Part shown: in pieces, positions 33,833 to 40,550 of the stretch
Layout: each line of letters begins with the position of its first letter
Position numbering within the stretch: position 1 is the first letter of the stretch
Source: Streptomyces sp. SKN60
GTDB lineage: Bacteria > Actinomycetota > Actinomycetes > Streptomycetales > Streptomycetaceae
Reading direction: 5' to 3'
Length of the DNA: 64,000 nucleotides
Assembly: GCF_026236535.1 (NCBI RefSeq)
Contig: NZ_JAHTMW010000013.1
Span: 204,934 to 268,933, forward strand
The notes under the pieces: model-generated
The model's input: the letters and a program-made list of their open reading frames with translations, nothing else
Databases searched by the model: none
Told to the model about the DNA's origin: nothing
Made by a program: the position numbers and the translations under genes

Positions 33833-34396
33833 TCACTGGTAGAGCTGCGCGAAGCCGCGCAGGATCTCCATGCCGTCGCTGCGGAACTCCAGGTGCGCCT
33901 GGGCGCCGAAGATCCGGCCGTCCTCGGAGCGCATGAACTCCACGGGGGCGTGCTCGGAGCGGCCGATGGAGCGGAAGCCCTCCGGCGCCTCCTGGAGGTA
34001 CAGGGTGTGCCGGTGGAAGACGGTCACGGTCGGCTTCACGTACTCGAAGAGCGGCTCGGTCTTGTCGACCTGCACCTCGTAACCGCCGACGCGCGACTGC
34101 CCTTCCTCCAGGCGGCCGCCGGCCGAGACCGCGATCAGCTGCATGCCGCCGCAGATCGCGAAGACCGGGACGTCGGCGCCCATGACGAGGTCGACGAGCG
34201 GCTTGTAGAAGTCCTGGTCGTAGGCCCGCACCTTGGTGCCGCTGAGCACGATGGCCTGGTAGCGGCCGCCGAGCGTGGCGGGTACGGAGGCCGCGTCGAC
34301 GGCCTCGGTGTCGGAGCCCAGGTCCTCGAAGCGCTTGCGCAGCTGCGGCAGGGACAGGGTTCCGTTGTTGACGACTAGGACACGGGATTTCGCCAC
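33833..34396 (-). CDS. Class I glutamine amidotransferase-like hydrolase
   Basis: 187 residues from a GTG at 34396 with GAGGAG upstream. It is a stand-alone GATase-fold protein. The nucleophile elbow is PVFAICGGMQLIAVSAGG (Cys near residue 82) and the His-Glu pair is in GAQAHLEFRSDG near the C-terminus. It is not fused to a synthetase, and no amidation partner is seen. The same fold includes gamma-glutamyl hydrolases. Since LysW holds its cargo through the gamma-carboxyl of its last residue, this enzyme could cleave that isopeptide bond, or deamidate the terminal Gln of this LysW. Both roles are inference. It lies 11 bases after the kinase gene. Confidence 0.75.
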   Translation of the reverse strand: MAKSRVLVVNNGTLSLPQLRKRFEDLGSDTEAVDAASVPATLGGRYQAIVLSGTKVRAYDQDFYKPLVDLVMGADVPVFAICGGMQLIAVSAGGRLEEGQSRVGGYEVQVDKTEPLFEYVKPTVTVFHRHTLYLQEAPEGFRSIGRSEHAPVEFMRSEDGRIFGAQAHLEFRSDGMEILRGFAQLYQ

Positions 34397-34407
34397 GTGC
34401 TCGCTCC

Positions 34408-35223
34408 TCAGGTTCGCGTGATGACGGTGCCGGTACGGGCCGCGAGCAGGTCCGTGGTGGCCGCGCTGCCGATGAAGACGCGCTCCACGCCCCGCTCCAG
34501 GGCCTCGCCGGCGGCCCGTAGCTTCTTGCGCATGCCGCCGGTGGCGCCCTTGTCGCGGAATGCGGCGGCCGCCTCGGCGCTGATCTCCCGTACCGGCGCG
34601 CCGTCGATCAGCAGATGGGCGACGTCGGTGACCAGGACCAGGTCGGTGGCGCCGGCGGCGCCGGCGATGGCGGCGGCGGCCCGGTCGGCGTCGGTGTTGA
34701 CCTCCTGGCCGGCCGGGCCCTGGGCGAGCGGGGTGACGAGGTAGGCGTGGCCGGCCTGGAGGTTCTTCAGGGGCGCCGGGTCGACGCCCGTGATCGGGCC
34801 GACCAGGTTCTCCAGTTCGACCAGCTTCTTGTCGCGCCACCACCAGCGCTCGCCCTCGCCGGCCCGGACCAGGCCGTCGCTGCCGAGCAGGCGTTCCGCG
34901 GTGATGCCGCGGTCGGCGAGCCGGGCGAAGACGTCCTCGGCCATGGCCGCGCTGACGGTCTTGATGTCGGCGATGACCTCGGGCGTGGTCCAGCGGCTCT
35001 GGTTGCCGTAGCGGTCGCGCAGGATCGCCGACGGGTCGGTGTAGCGGGCCGGATTCAGCTTCTTGAGCGGCTTGGACCAGCCGTGCACGAGGATCAGCGG
35101 GTGTTCCCGGCCGTGCGCGGCCAGGTCGTCCCACCAGCTGCCGTCGAGGTCGTCCAGGCAGCTGCCGCCGAGCTTGACGACGGTCGGCGTCGGCGTCTGC
35201 CGCTGTGCCTGCGTCTGGCTCAT
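34408..35223 (-). CDS. lysZ: LysZ/ArgB-type amino acid kinase (carrier-protein pathway)
   Basis: 271 residues from an ATG at 35223 that overlaps the reductase stop (ATGA). It should phosphorylate the side-chain carboxylate of the LysW-bound amino acid. AAK-fold motifs are VVKLGGSCLDDLDG at the N-terminus (ATP phosphate loop), ILVHGWSKPLKKLNPARYTDPSAILRDRYGN, NTDADRAAAAIAGAAGATDLVLVTDVAHLLIDG and GGMRKKLRAAGEALERGVERVFIG. The WW/RWWWR-containing middle and the overall pattern fit LysZ/ArgZ (LysW-glutamate or LysW-aminoadipate kinase) rather than ordinary ArgB. Confidence 0.88.
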   Translation of the reverse strand: MSQTQAQRQTPTPTVVKLGGSCLDDLDGSWWDDLAAHGREHPLILVHGWSKPLKKLNPARYTDPSAILRDRYGNQSRWTTPEVIADIKTVSAAMAEDVFARLADRGITAERLLGSDGLVRAGEGERWWWRDKKLVELENLVGPITGVDPAPLKNLQAGHAYLVTPLAQGPAGQEVNTDADRAAAAIAGAAGATDLVLVTDVAHLLIDGAPVREISAEAAAAFRDKGATGGMRKKLRAAGEALERGVERVFIGSAATTDLLAARTGTVITRT

Positions 35224-36275
35224 GCGGGCATCACCGGCTGCATGGTCAGGCCCGACTCCTCGGGCAGCCCGAAGCGGATGTTCGCGGCCTGCACGGCCTG
35301 GCCGGCGGCGCCCTTGATGAGGTTGTCCAGGGCGGCGAGGACGACGATCCGGTCGCCCTCGTCGTCCTTCAGGACGGTCACGTCGCAGAAGTTGGAGCCG
35401 AGGACGGCCTGCGGGTCGGGCACCGGGATCAGCGTCTCGTTGTTGCGGCGCACCCGGACGAAGCGCTCGCCCTTGTAGAAGCGGGTGTACGCGCGCTGCA
35501 GCTCGCGCTGGTCGACCTGCTCGTCGGTGAACACGTACGAGCTGGTCAGCAGCCCGCGGACGTGCGAGACGCCGTACGCCGACATCGTCAGGGAGTCGAT
35601 GCTCCCCTTCTTGGCGCGCTCCAGGAAGTCGCCGACCTCGGCCGCGTGCCGGTGCCCGGTGGGGGCGTACGGGGCGATGGCGCCGCTGCGGAACGGGTGC
35701 AGGTCCGAGGTGCGCAGCTGGAGGCCGCCGCCGCTGGAGCCGCTCTTGCCGTCGACCACGACGGTCTTCAGGTCGAGCCCGAGGCCGAGGGTCAGCGGCG
35801 CCAGGCTCAGGGTGAGCGCGGTGGCGTAGCAGCCCGGCATCGAGATCAGCGAGGCTTCCTTGAGCTGGTCGCGGACGAGCTCCGGCACCCCGTAGACGAA
35901 GCGGTCGGCGAGGTCGGCGCGACGGTCCACCTTCGGGTACCAGCGGTCGTGGCGCTCGGGGGTGGCGATGCGGAAGGCGCCGCTGAGGTCGACGATCGCG
36001 GGGACCTTGTCGACCAGCTGCTCGGCCAGGCGGTTGGAGACCGGGGCCGGGGTGGCCAGGAAGAGGACGTCGACCTGGTCGGCGACCTCCTCGGTGACGG
36101 GCTGCACGGTCAGCCCGAGGTCGATGCGCAGGTTGGCGTGCAGTTCGGCCGGGCGCCGGCCGATGTTGGAGGAACCGCCGAGGAAGGTCAGTTCCATGTC
36201 GGGGTGCTGGGTGATCAGTCTGATCAGATCGCCGCCGGCGAGCCCGGAGGCTCCGACGACTCCTGCCCGGATCAT
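35220..36275 (-). CDS. lysY: LysY/ArgC-type semialdehyde dehydrogenase (carrier-protein pathway)
   Basis: 351 residues from an ATG at 36275 that overlaps the lysX stop. It should reduce the LysW-bound acyl phosphate to the semialdehyde with NADPH. Motifs are AGVVGASGLAGGDLIRLITQHPD (dinucleotide binding), FLGGSSNIGRRPAELH, the active-site Cys in SLISMPGCYATALTLSLAPL (near residue 150) and GKSGSSGGGLQLRTSDLHPFRSGAIAPYAPTGHRHAAEV with the catalytic His. It is overlapped at both ends by neighbours, consistent with a tightly coupled X-Y-Z set. Confidence 0.9.
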   Translation of the reverse strand: MIRAGVVGASGLAGGDLIRLITQHPDMELTFLGGSSNIGRRPAELHANLRIDLGLTVQPVTEEVADQVDVLFLATPAPVSNRLAEQLVDKVPAIVDLSGAFRIATPERHDRWYPKVDRRADLADRFVYGVPELVRDQLKEASLISMPGCYATALTLSLAPLTLGLGLDLKTVVVDGKSGSSGGGLQLRTSDLHPFRSGAIAPYAPTGHRHAAEVGDFLERAKKGSIDSLTMSAYGVSHVRGLLTSSYVFTDEQVDQRELQRAYTRFYKGERFVRVRRNNETLIPVPDPQAVLGSNFCDVTVLKDDEGDRIVVLAALDNLIKGAAGQAVQAANIRFGLPEESGLTMQPVMPA

Positions 36276-37123
36276 GCGAGTAACTCCTGCACGTACGAGA
36301 CGATGGCGGAGGGGATGTCCGCTGCGGTGGTGGAGGCCACGCCGCGGAAGGCGGGGGCGTGGTTGACCTCGTTGACGACGAGGCCGTCCTCGGTGCGGAA
36401 CAGGTCGATGCCGTAGATGCCCGGGCCGAGTTCGGCGACCACGGCGTCCACGATCTTCACGACGTCGGGGTCGTGCGCGATGGCGGTGCTGCTGTTGCCG
36501 AGGGCCGCGTTGCTGCGCCAGTCGGTGCCGGCGCTGGCGAACTCGGCGGCGGCGACGATCTCGCTGCCCGCGACCAGGCAGCGCACGGAGCTGCCGCCGG
36601 CCAGGAACGGCTCGACCAGGCAGGCCTGTTCGAAGGCGTGTCCCAGGTCCTCGACGTAGTCGTAGACGGAGTGGGCGGTGTCGGTGTGCCGGATCAGGGT
36701 GACCCGCTTGCCCATGCCGCCGAAGATCGGCTTGAGGACGACCGGGACGCCGAGCTCGTCGAGGGCCTTGGCGAAGTCCTTGCGGGACAGCACGAGCCGG
36801 AAGTCCGGGACCGGGATGCTCGCGGCCCGCAGGACGGCCCGCAGGACCGCCTTGTTCTCGCAGGCGTTGATGGCCCGGGCGGAGTTGAGGACCGGGATCC
36901 CGGCCTCCTCGGCGAGGGTGGCGACCAGGCCGCCACGGGTGTAGCTGCGGCTGCGGACCAGGAGGGCGTCGTACGCGTTCACCGACGGGGCGTCCGCGCC
37001 GCCGAGGCACAGCGACTCGTCGTTGACCCAGTCGACCTCGACCCCGAGGCCGGGGCCGAGCTCGATCAGCTTGCGTTCCTCCCAGCCGATCCGGTCGGCG
37101 ACGACCGCGACCTTCTTGGTCAT
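36272..37123 (-). CDS. lysX: LysX/RimK-type ATP-grasp ligase
   Basis: 283 residues from an ATG at 37123, one base after the lysW stop. It should join the alpha-amino group of an acidic amino acid to the C-terminal residue of LysW. ATP-grasp features include NSARAINACENKAVLRAVLRAASIPVPDFRLV, PVVLKPIFGGMGKRVTLI (glycine-rich lid), FLAGGSSVRCLVAGSEIVAAAEF and GIDLFRTEDGLVVNEVNHAPAFRGV with the Mg2+-binding E and N. Length matches LysX/ArgX. Whether the amino acid is glutamate, aminoadipate or something else cannot be read from the sequence. Confidence 0.9.
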   Translation of the reverse strand: MTKKVAVVADRIGWEERKLIELGPGLGVEVDWVNDESLCLGGADAPSVNAYDALLVRSRSYTRGGLVATLAEEAGIPVLNSARAINACENKAVLRAVLRAASIPVPDFRLVLSRKDFAKALDELGVPVVLKPIFGGMGKRVTLIRHTDTAHSVYDYVEDLGHAFEQACLVEPFLAGGSSVRCLVAGSEIVAAAEFASAGTDWRSNAALGNSSTAIAHDPDVVKIVDAVVAELGPGIYGIDLFRTEDGLVVNEVNHAPAFRGVASTTAADIPSAIVSYVQELLA

Positions 37124-37124
37124 C

Positions 37125-37313
37125 TCACTGACCCCAGTCGCGGAGGGTGACCTCGACCATCTCGAGGCTGAGCACGCCGTCCTGCACGTCCTCGACGCGC
37201 AGGGTCAGCATGCACTCGGGGCAGGCGAGGGTCTCGCCGGTGACCATCGGCGGCACGGTCAGGTCGGTCTCGCACTCGGGGCAGACGCCGGTCACGGTGG
37301 TGGCGGTGGACAT
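37125..37313 (-). CDS. lysW: LysW-type amino-group carrier protein with C-terminal Gln
   Basis: 62 residues from an ATG at 37313, seven bases after GGAG (an ATG at 37337 is worse placed). An N-terminal zinc ribbon (VCPECETDL and ACPECMLTL) is followed by an acidic strand, EDVQDGVLSLEMVEV. The tail reads TLRDWGQ. LysW homologues end in EDWGE, and the cargo is linked to the gamma-carboxyl of that last Glu. Here the last codon, read directly from 37130-37128, is CAG (Gln) and the Glu of ED is Arg. Trp and Gly are kept. So the attachment residue needs deamidation, transamidation or a different chemistry. The gene lies between the synthase and lysX, with a C-rich 123-base leader. Confidence 0.88.
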   Translation of the reverse strand: MSTATTVTGVCPECETDLTVPPMVTGETLACPECMLTLRVEDVQDGVLSLEMVEVTLRDWGQ

Positions 37314-37436
37314 GAGTGAACTCCAGTGGGTTGTCATGAGTGGTGGTGCGGTACGCGTGGGGGTGTGCGGTGCGCGTGGGGGAGGTGGTGCGGTGGGGGG
37401 TTCTGGGGTGGAGGGGTTTCTGCGGTGTGCGGGGGA
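37314..37436 (-). promoter_or_regulatory. C-rich, G-poor spacer between synthase gene and lysW
   Basis: From about 37338 to 37436 the transcript strand is C-dominated with few G, and the plus (template) strand has at least five runs of four or more G (for example GGGGGG, GGGG, GGGG near 37396-37417). This composition suits a Rho loading site and, on the template strand, a G-quadruplex. It may set the ratio of carrier to synthase expression. Confidence 0.45.
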
Positions 37437-38588
37437 TCAGACGGCCTGGAAGTCGACGGCGGCCTTGCGGATCGCGTCACGGTCCATGACCGGTCCGCCC
37501 GCGCGCTCCTGACGCTCGATCAGCCACGGGGTGAAGATCTCGACGTCGACGAAGACGCCGGACTCGGCGAGCGCCCACTTCACGAGGGCCGGGGTGAGGC
37601 GGGTGCGGACGCGCACCTCGCGGGCGTTGCCGACGAGTTCGGCCGGCAGGGTCTCGTACGCCTCGGGGTGGGTGAGCTGGCCCGGCAGCTCGTACGCGAA
37701 GGCGTGCGGCGTGGTCGGGCCGGACTGGAAGGCGTCGCCGAGGCCGGCGCCCTTGAGGGCGATCCGGGACAGCTCGGTGAGGTGGCTCAGGTCGAACCGG
37801 GTGTCGCCGTGGATCACCCGCAGGGAGGTGAGCAGTTCGGCGAGCGGGGCGTTGCCGCCGCGCTCCCCGATGCCGCCGACGGTCGCGGAGATCCACTGGG
37901 CGCCGGCGCGGACCGCGGCGAGCGAGTTGGCGACGGCCATGCCCAGCATGTTGTGCGAGTGGATCTCGATCTCGGAGCCGTCGATCGCGGTGAGGTCGCC
38001 GATCACGTCCTCCATCTGCCACGGCGAGAGGTACGCGACGGTCTCGGCGAGCCGGAAGCGGTCCGCCCCGGCCTCGAAGCCCGCGGTGACGTACGGCACG
38101 AGCCGCTCGGCCGGGGTGCGCGCACCGTCCTCGCCGCTGAAGGTGACGTGGAAGCCGCGCTCCTTGGCCTGCGAGACCGCGGACTTGGCAAGGGTGTTGA
38201 GGAACTTGGCGCTGGGCGAGCCGAGCTTGAGCCGGGCGTGCTGCTCGGAGGTGGGGATGGAGTACATGATGTGCTTCACGCCGAGCCGCTCGGCCTCGTC
38301 GAGGGCCTTGGCGACCTGCTGGCGGTCCCGGACGACCACGAGCGTCATGCTGCGCTCGGGGCCGACGGTCTCGTGGGTGGCCAGGATGAGGTCGGCGTCC
38401 TTGGAGCCGGGGCCGGCCACCATGCCGACCTCGACCAGCTCGACGCCGGTCTTCACCAGCAGGTCCGCGATGGCCGCGGCGTCCTTGGGGCCGAATTCGA
38501 CGCCCGCCATGTGCGCGCTGTCCCGCAGCGTCGCATCGGAAATGCGGGGCCTTATCGGGGGGTTTTCCTCGCGTCCTGTCTTCGGCAT
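37437..38588 (-). CDS. Homocitrate synthase/2-isopropylmalate synthase-like DRE-TIM enzyme
   Basis: 383 residues from an ATG at 38588 with GGAGG upstream, first gene of the ten-gene operon. These enzymes condense acetyl-CoA with a 2-oxo acid. The metal/catalytic motif is ISDATLRDS (D18, R22, D23) and the second metal site is EIEIHSHNM (H210, H212). The signature GIGERGGNAPLAEL lies near residue 240. Length is like homocitrate synthase and lacks the long regulatory domain of leucine-pathway synthases. Asp-Ser after TLR, instead of Asp/Glu-Gly, is unusual. No homoaconitase or homoisocitrate dehydrogenase is in the cluster, so classical aminoadipate formation is not complete here. Confidence 0.82.
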   Translation of the reverse strand: MPKTGREENPPIRPRISDATLRDSAHMAGVEFGPKDAAAIADLLVKTGVELVEVGMVAGPGSKDADLILATHETVGPERSMTLVVVRDRQQVAKALDEAERLGVKHIMYSIPTSEQHARLKLGSPSAKFLNTLAKSAVSQAKERGFHVTFSGEDGARTPAERLVPYVTAGFEAGADRFRLAETVAYLSPWQMEDVIGDLTAIDGSEIEIHSHNMLGMAVANSLAAVRAGAQWISATVGGIGERGGNAPLAELLTSLRVIHGDTRFDLSHLTELSRIALKGAGLGDAFQSGPTTPHAFAYELPGQLTHPEAYETLPAELVGNAREVRVRTRLTPALVKWALAESGVFVDVEIFTPWLIERQERAGGPVMDRDAIRKAAVDFQAV

Positions 38589-38829
38589 TGCGTTTTCCTC
38601 CGTCGGTATCCGTGGATATCCCGTCGAAGCGCGGAGCGCCTTTCCGCGCTGCGCCTTTCCGCGCCGGTGACCATCCTGTACGCCCCGCTCCTGGCCGGAC
38701 AACGCTTCTTGTGTCGGAGCTTGTCAAGGAGTGTCAGCGAACGTCATCGGCCGTGAATACCGTGCGGCCCGGGTGAACAAAGGCGCACATGGGAGCGTCT
38801 TTTCCGCGCGGCTTCCCTTACTGTCCGCA
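38589..38829 (-). promoter_or_regulatory. lysW-operon promoter with four 10-bp phased TGTCA repeats
   Basis: Plus-strand repeats TGTCG (38712), TGTCA (38722), TGTCA (38732) and CGTCA (38742) are exactly 10 bases apart. TGTCAAGGAGTGTCA at 38722-38736 matches the element at 24238-24252. On the minus strand TTGACA (38727-38722) could be the -35 box of the synthase promoter. Same-face tandem repeats are typical of OmpR-type regulators such as the neighbour at 38830-39543. Confidence 0.6.
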
Positions 38830-39543
38830 CTATCCGCGGCCGAGCCGATAGCCGACTCCGTGGACGGTGATGATCCATTTCTCGCCGAGTTTCGCGCGCA
38901 GATTGCTGACGTGGGTGTCGATGGTGCGGCTGGAAGCCGCCCACGCGGTGTCCCACACGCGGGTCATCAGCTCCTTGCGCGACAGGACGGTCTTGGGGTC
39001 CGCGGCGAGGGTGTGCAGCAGGTCGAACTCCTTGGCGGTGAGCTCCACCGGCCGTCCGTCCAGGCGCACTTCGCGGGTGATGTTGTCGATGTGCAGCGGG
39101 CTGAGGGAGATGGTGTGCGAGGCGGGCGGCCGGGGGTGCGCCCGGCGCAGTACGGCCTCGACGCGGGCGAGCATCTCGCGCGGCCCGCACGAGGCGACGA
39201 CGCAGTCGTCCGCGCCGGCCTTCAGGGCGAGGACCCGGTCCAGTTCGGTGTCGCGGGTGGCGATGGAGATGATCGGCTTGTCCCCGGTACGGCGGATCAG
39301 CCGGCAGACCTCCAGGCCGTCGATGTCGGGTAAGTCGAGATCGAGCAGGACCATGTCGGACCGCTGGTGCACCGCGAGGGCCTGCTCCCCGGTGCCGACG
39401 CTGCTCGCGGCGTACCCCTGCCGCTGCAGATCGCGGACCCGCGCCTCGGCGGCGGTGGTGTCGCCCTCGACCACGAGGACGGAGACCGGCTGGGCCGCGA
39501 CGGCCCCTTCGGTACGCGGTCTCTGAGCTGCCATCCAAGTCAT
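38830..39543 (-). CDS. Atypical OmpR-family response regulator (JadR1-like)
   Basis: 237 residues from an ATG at 39543 with GGGGGAG upstream. It has an N-terminal receiver-like domain and a C-terminal winged helix (LTAKEFDLLHTLAADPKTVLSRKELMTRVWD, IDTHVSNLRAKLG, VHGVGYRLG). The receiver keeps Asp68 in MVLLDLDLPDIDG. It has lost the acidic pair (VVEGD for VEDD), the switch Thr (SIATRD, Ala95) and the conserved Lys (CVVASCG, Ala117). Such atypical regulators, for example JadR1, sense pathway products instead of phosphate. No histidine kinase is nearby. It is probably the activator of the lysW operon and of the 24.3-kb pair. Confidence 0.85.
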   Translation of the reverse strand: MTWMAAQRPRTEGAVAAQPVSVLVVEGDTTAAEARVRDLQRQGYAASSVGTGEQALAVHQRSDMVLLDLDLPDIDGLEVCRLIRRTGDKPIISIATRDTELDRVLALKAGADDCVVASCGPREMLARVEAVLRRAHPRPPASHTISLSPLHIDNITREVRLDGRPVELTAKEFDLLHTLAADPKTVLSRKELMTRVWDTAWAASSRTIDTHVSNLRAKLGEKWIITVHGVGYRLGRG

Positions 39544-39684
39544 TGCTCCCCCGTTCGTAGCCGGCGGGACGTGGGCACCACCCACTCCCGAGCCCCGTGG
39601 CAGTGGCTTCCGCCCGGGCCTGTCTGACCAGGCCCGGATGCAAACATACACTCAAGTCCATTTCCGGGCCAGAGTCCATGTTTA

Positions 39685-39712
39685 TATGCGAGGGTATACC
39701 TGAACTCTCATA
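39685..39712. promoter_or_regulatory. Candidate operator between the response regulator and TetR genes
   Basis: Inverted arms TATGCGAG and CTCTCATA (7 of 8 paired) flank a perfect GGTATACC palindrome at 39693-39700, 28 bases before the TetR start. It is suitable for TetR autoregulation and for the divergent response-regulator gene. Confidence 0.45.
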
Positions 39713-39740
39713 CAAGGACGATCACTTACCTGGAGGCCTC

Positions 39741-40421
39741 GTGCGCCAGCCCTCGGACGACGGAGCACCCACTCCCCCGCGCCGGCGGCGCGGCAAGGAG
39801 CGCACCCAGGAGCGGGTCTACGTCGCGGCCCTGTCCCTGTTCCGCCGACAGGGGTACGCGGACACCTCCGTCGCGCAGATCGCGGAGCACGCGGGCATCG
39901 GGCGCGGCACCTTCTTCAACTACTTCCCGCGCAAGGACTGTCTGCTCAGCGCCTGGTCGCAGGAGCGGATGCGCAAGCTGAACCGCCGTCTGACGCCCCG
40001 CCTGGAGAGCGCGGCCGACGCCGTGGAGGCGCTCCGCGCCTGCATGTCCACGCTCGGCGACCTCAACGAGGAGGAGCCGGAGCTGAGCGCCGCGATGCTG
40101 ACGGCCTGGATCCAGTCCGGGCTCCTGTTCGACGGGCGATCACACCTGGAGTCGCTCTTCGCCCTGATCATCGAGGAGGGCCGGATCCGGGGCGAGATCC
40201 GCAGCGCCGCCAGTTCCGAGCAGTTGGGCGAGGCGCTGCGCGATCTGTACGTCGGCGCCCTGCGCCGGTGGGCCGGGCCCGCGACGGACGGCCGGCACCG
40301 CCGCCTGCACGCCGACCTGCACGCCGAACTGCAGCTGTCGCTCAGCCTGTTGCTGCACGGCCTGACCGCGCCCCCGCACGGACTCTGTCCGCACAGCGAG
40401 CCAAATCATCTCAAATACTGA
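39741..40421 (+). CDS. TetR-family regulator
   Basis: 226 residues from a GTG at 39741, five bases after TGGAGG. After a basic tail (PPRRRRGKERTQERV) comes the helix-turn-helix FRRQGYADTSVAQIAEHAGIGRGTFFNYFPRKDCLL. The C-terminal ligand domain is helical. The DNA-binding part is closely related to that of the TetR at 44723 (shared RGTFFNYFxRK), so the two flanking regulators of the PKS are paralogues. It is divergent from the response regulator. Confidence 0.88.
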   Translation: MRQPSDDGAPTPPRRRRGKERTQERVYVAALSLFRRQGYADTSVAQIAEHAGIGRGTFFNYFPRKDCLLSAWSQERMRKLNRRLTPRLESAADAVEALRACMSTLGDLNEEEPELSAAMLTAWIQSGLLFDGRSHLESLFALIIEEGRIRGEIRSAASSEQLGEALRDLYVGALRRWAGPATDGRHRRLHADLHAELQLSLSLLLHGLTAPPHGLCPHSEPNHLKY

Positions 40422-40451
40422 GAATGCCAGAGATGCACCGAAGAACACTGG

Positions 40452-40479
40452 GTCAAAGTTGGCTCGGAGTGTAAGTTTG
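40452..40479 (+). promoter_or_regulatory. Possible TetR site in the PKS promoter region
   Basis: GTCAAAGTT (40452-40460) and AAGTTTG (40473-40479) form an imperfect inverted pair. GTCAAAGTT is also one arm of the 25-base operator at 44629-44653. Only 70-100 bases separate it from the PKS start. Confidence 0.35.
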
Positions 40480-40550
40480 TATCCCGCTAGTCCAACTGCA
40501 CTGCTGACGAACCCATCGGTCGCATCAAGAAAAGGTTGGCACTCATTCCC

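Noticed and set aside
38830..39543. SARP-type activator
   Set aside because: Although it sits in a cluster and binds-like repeats are present, it has a receiver domain at the N-terminus and no BTAD domain.
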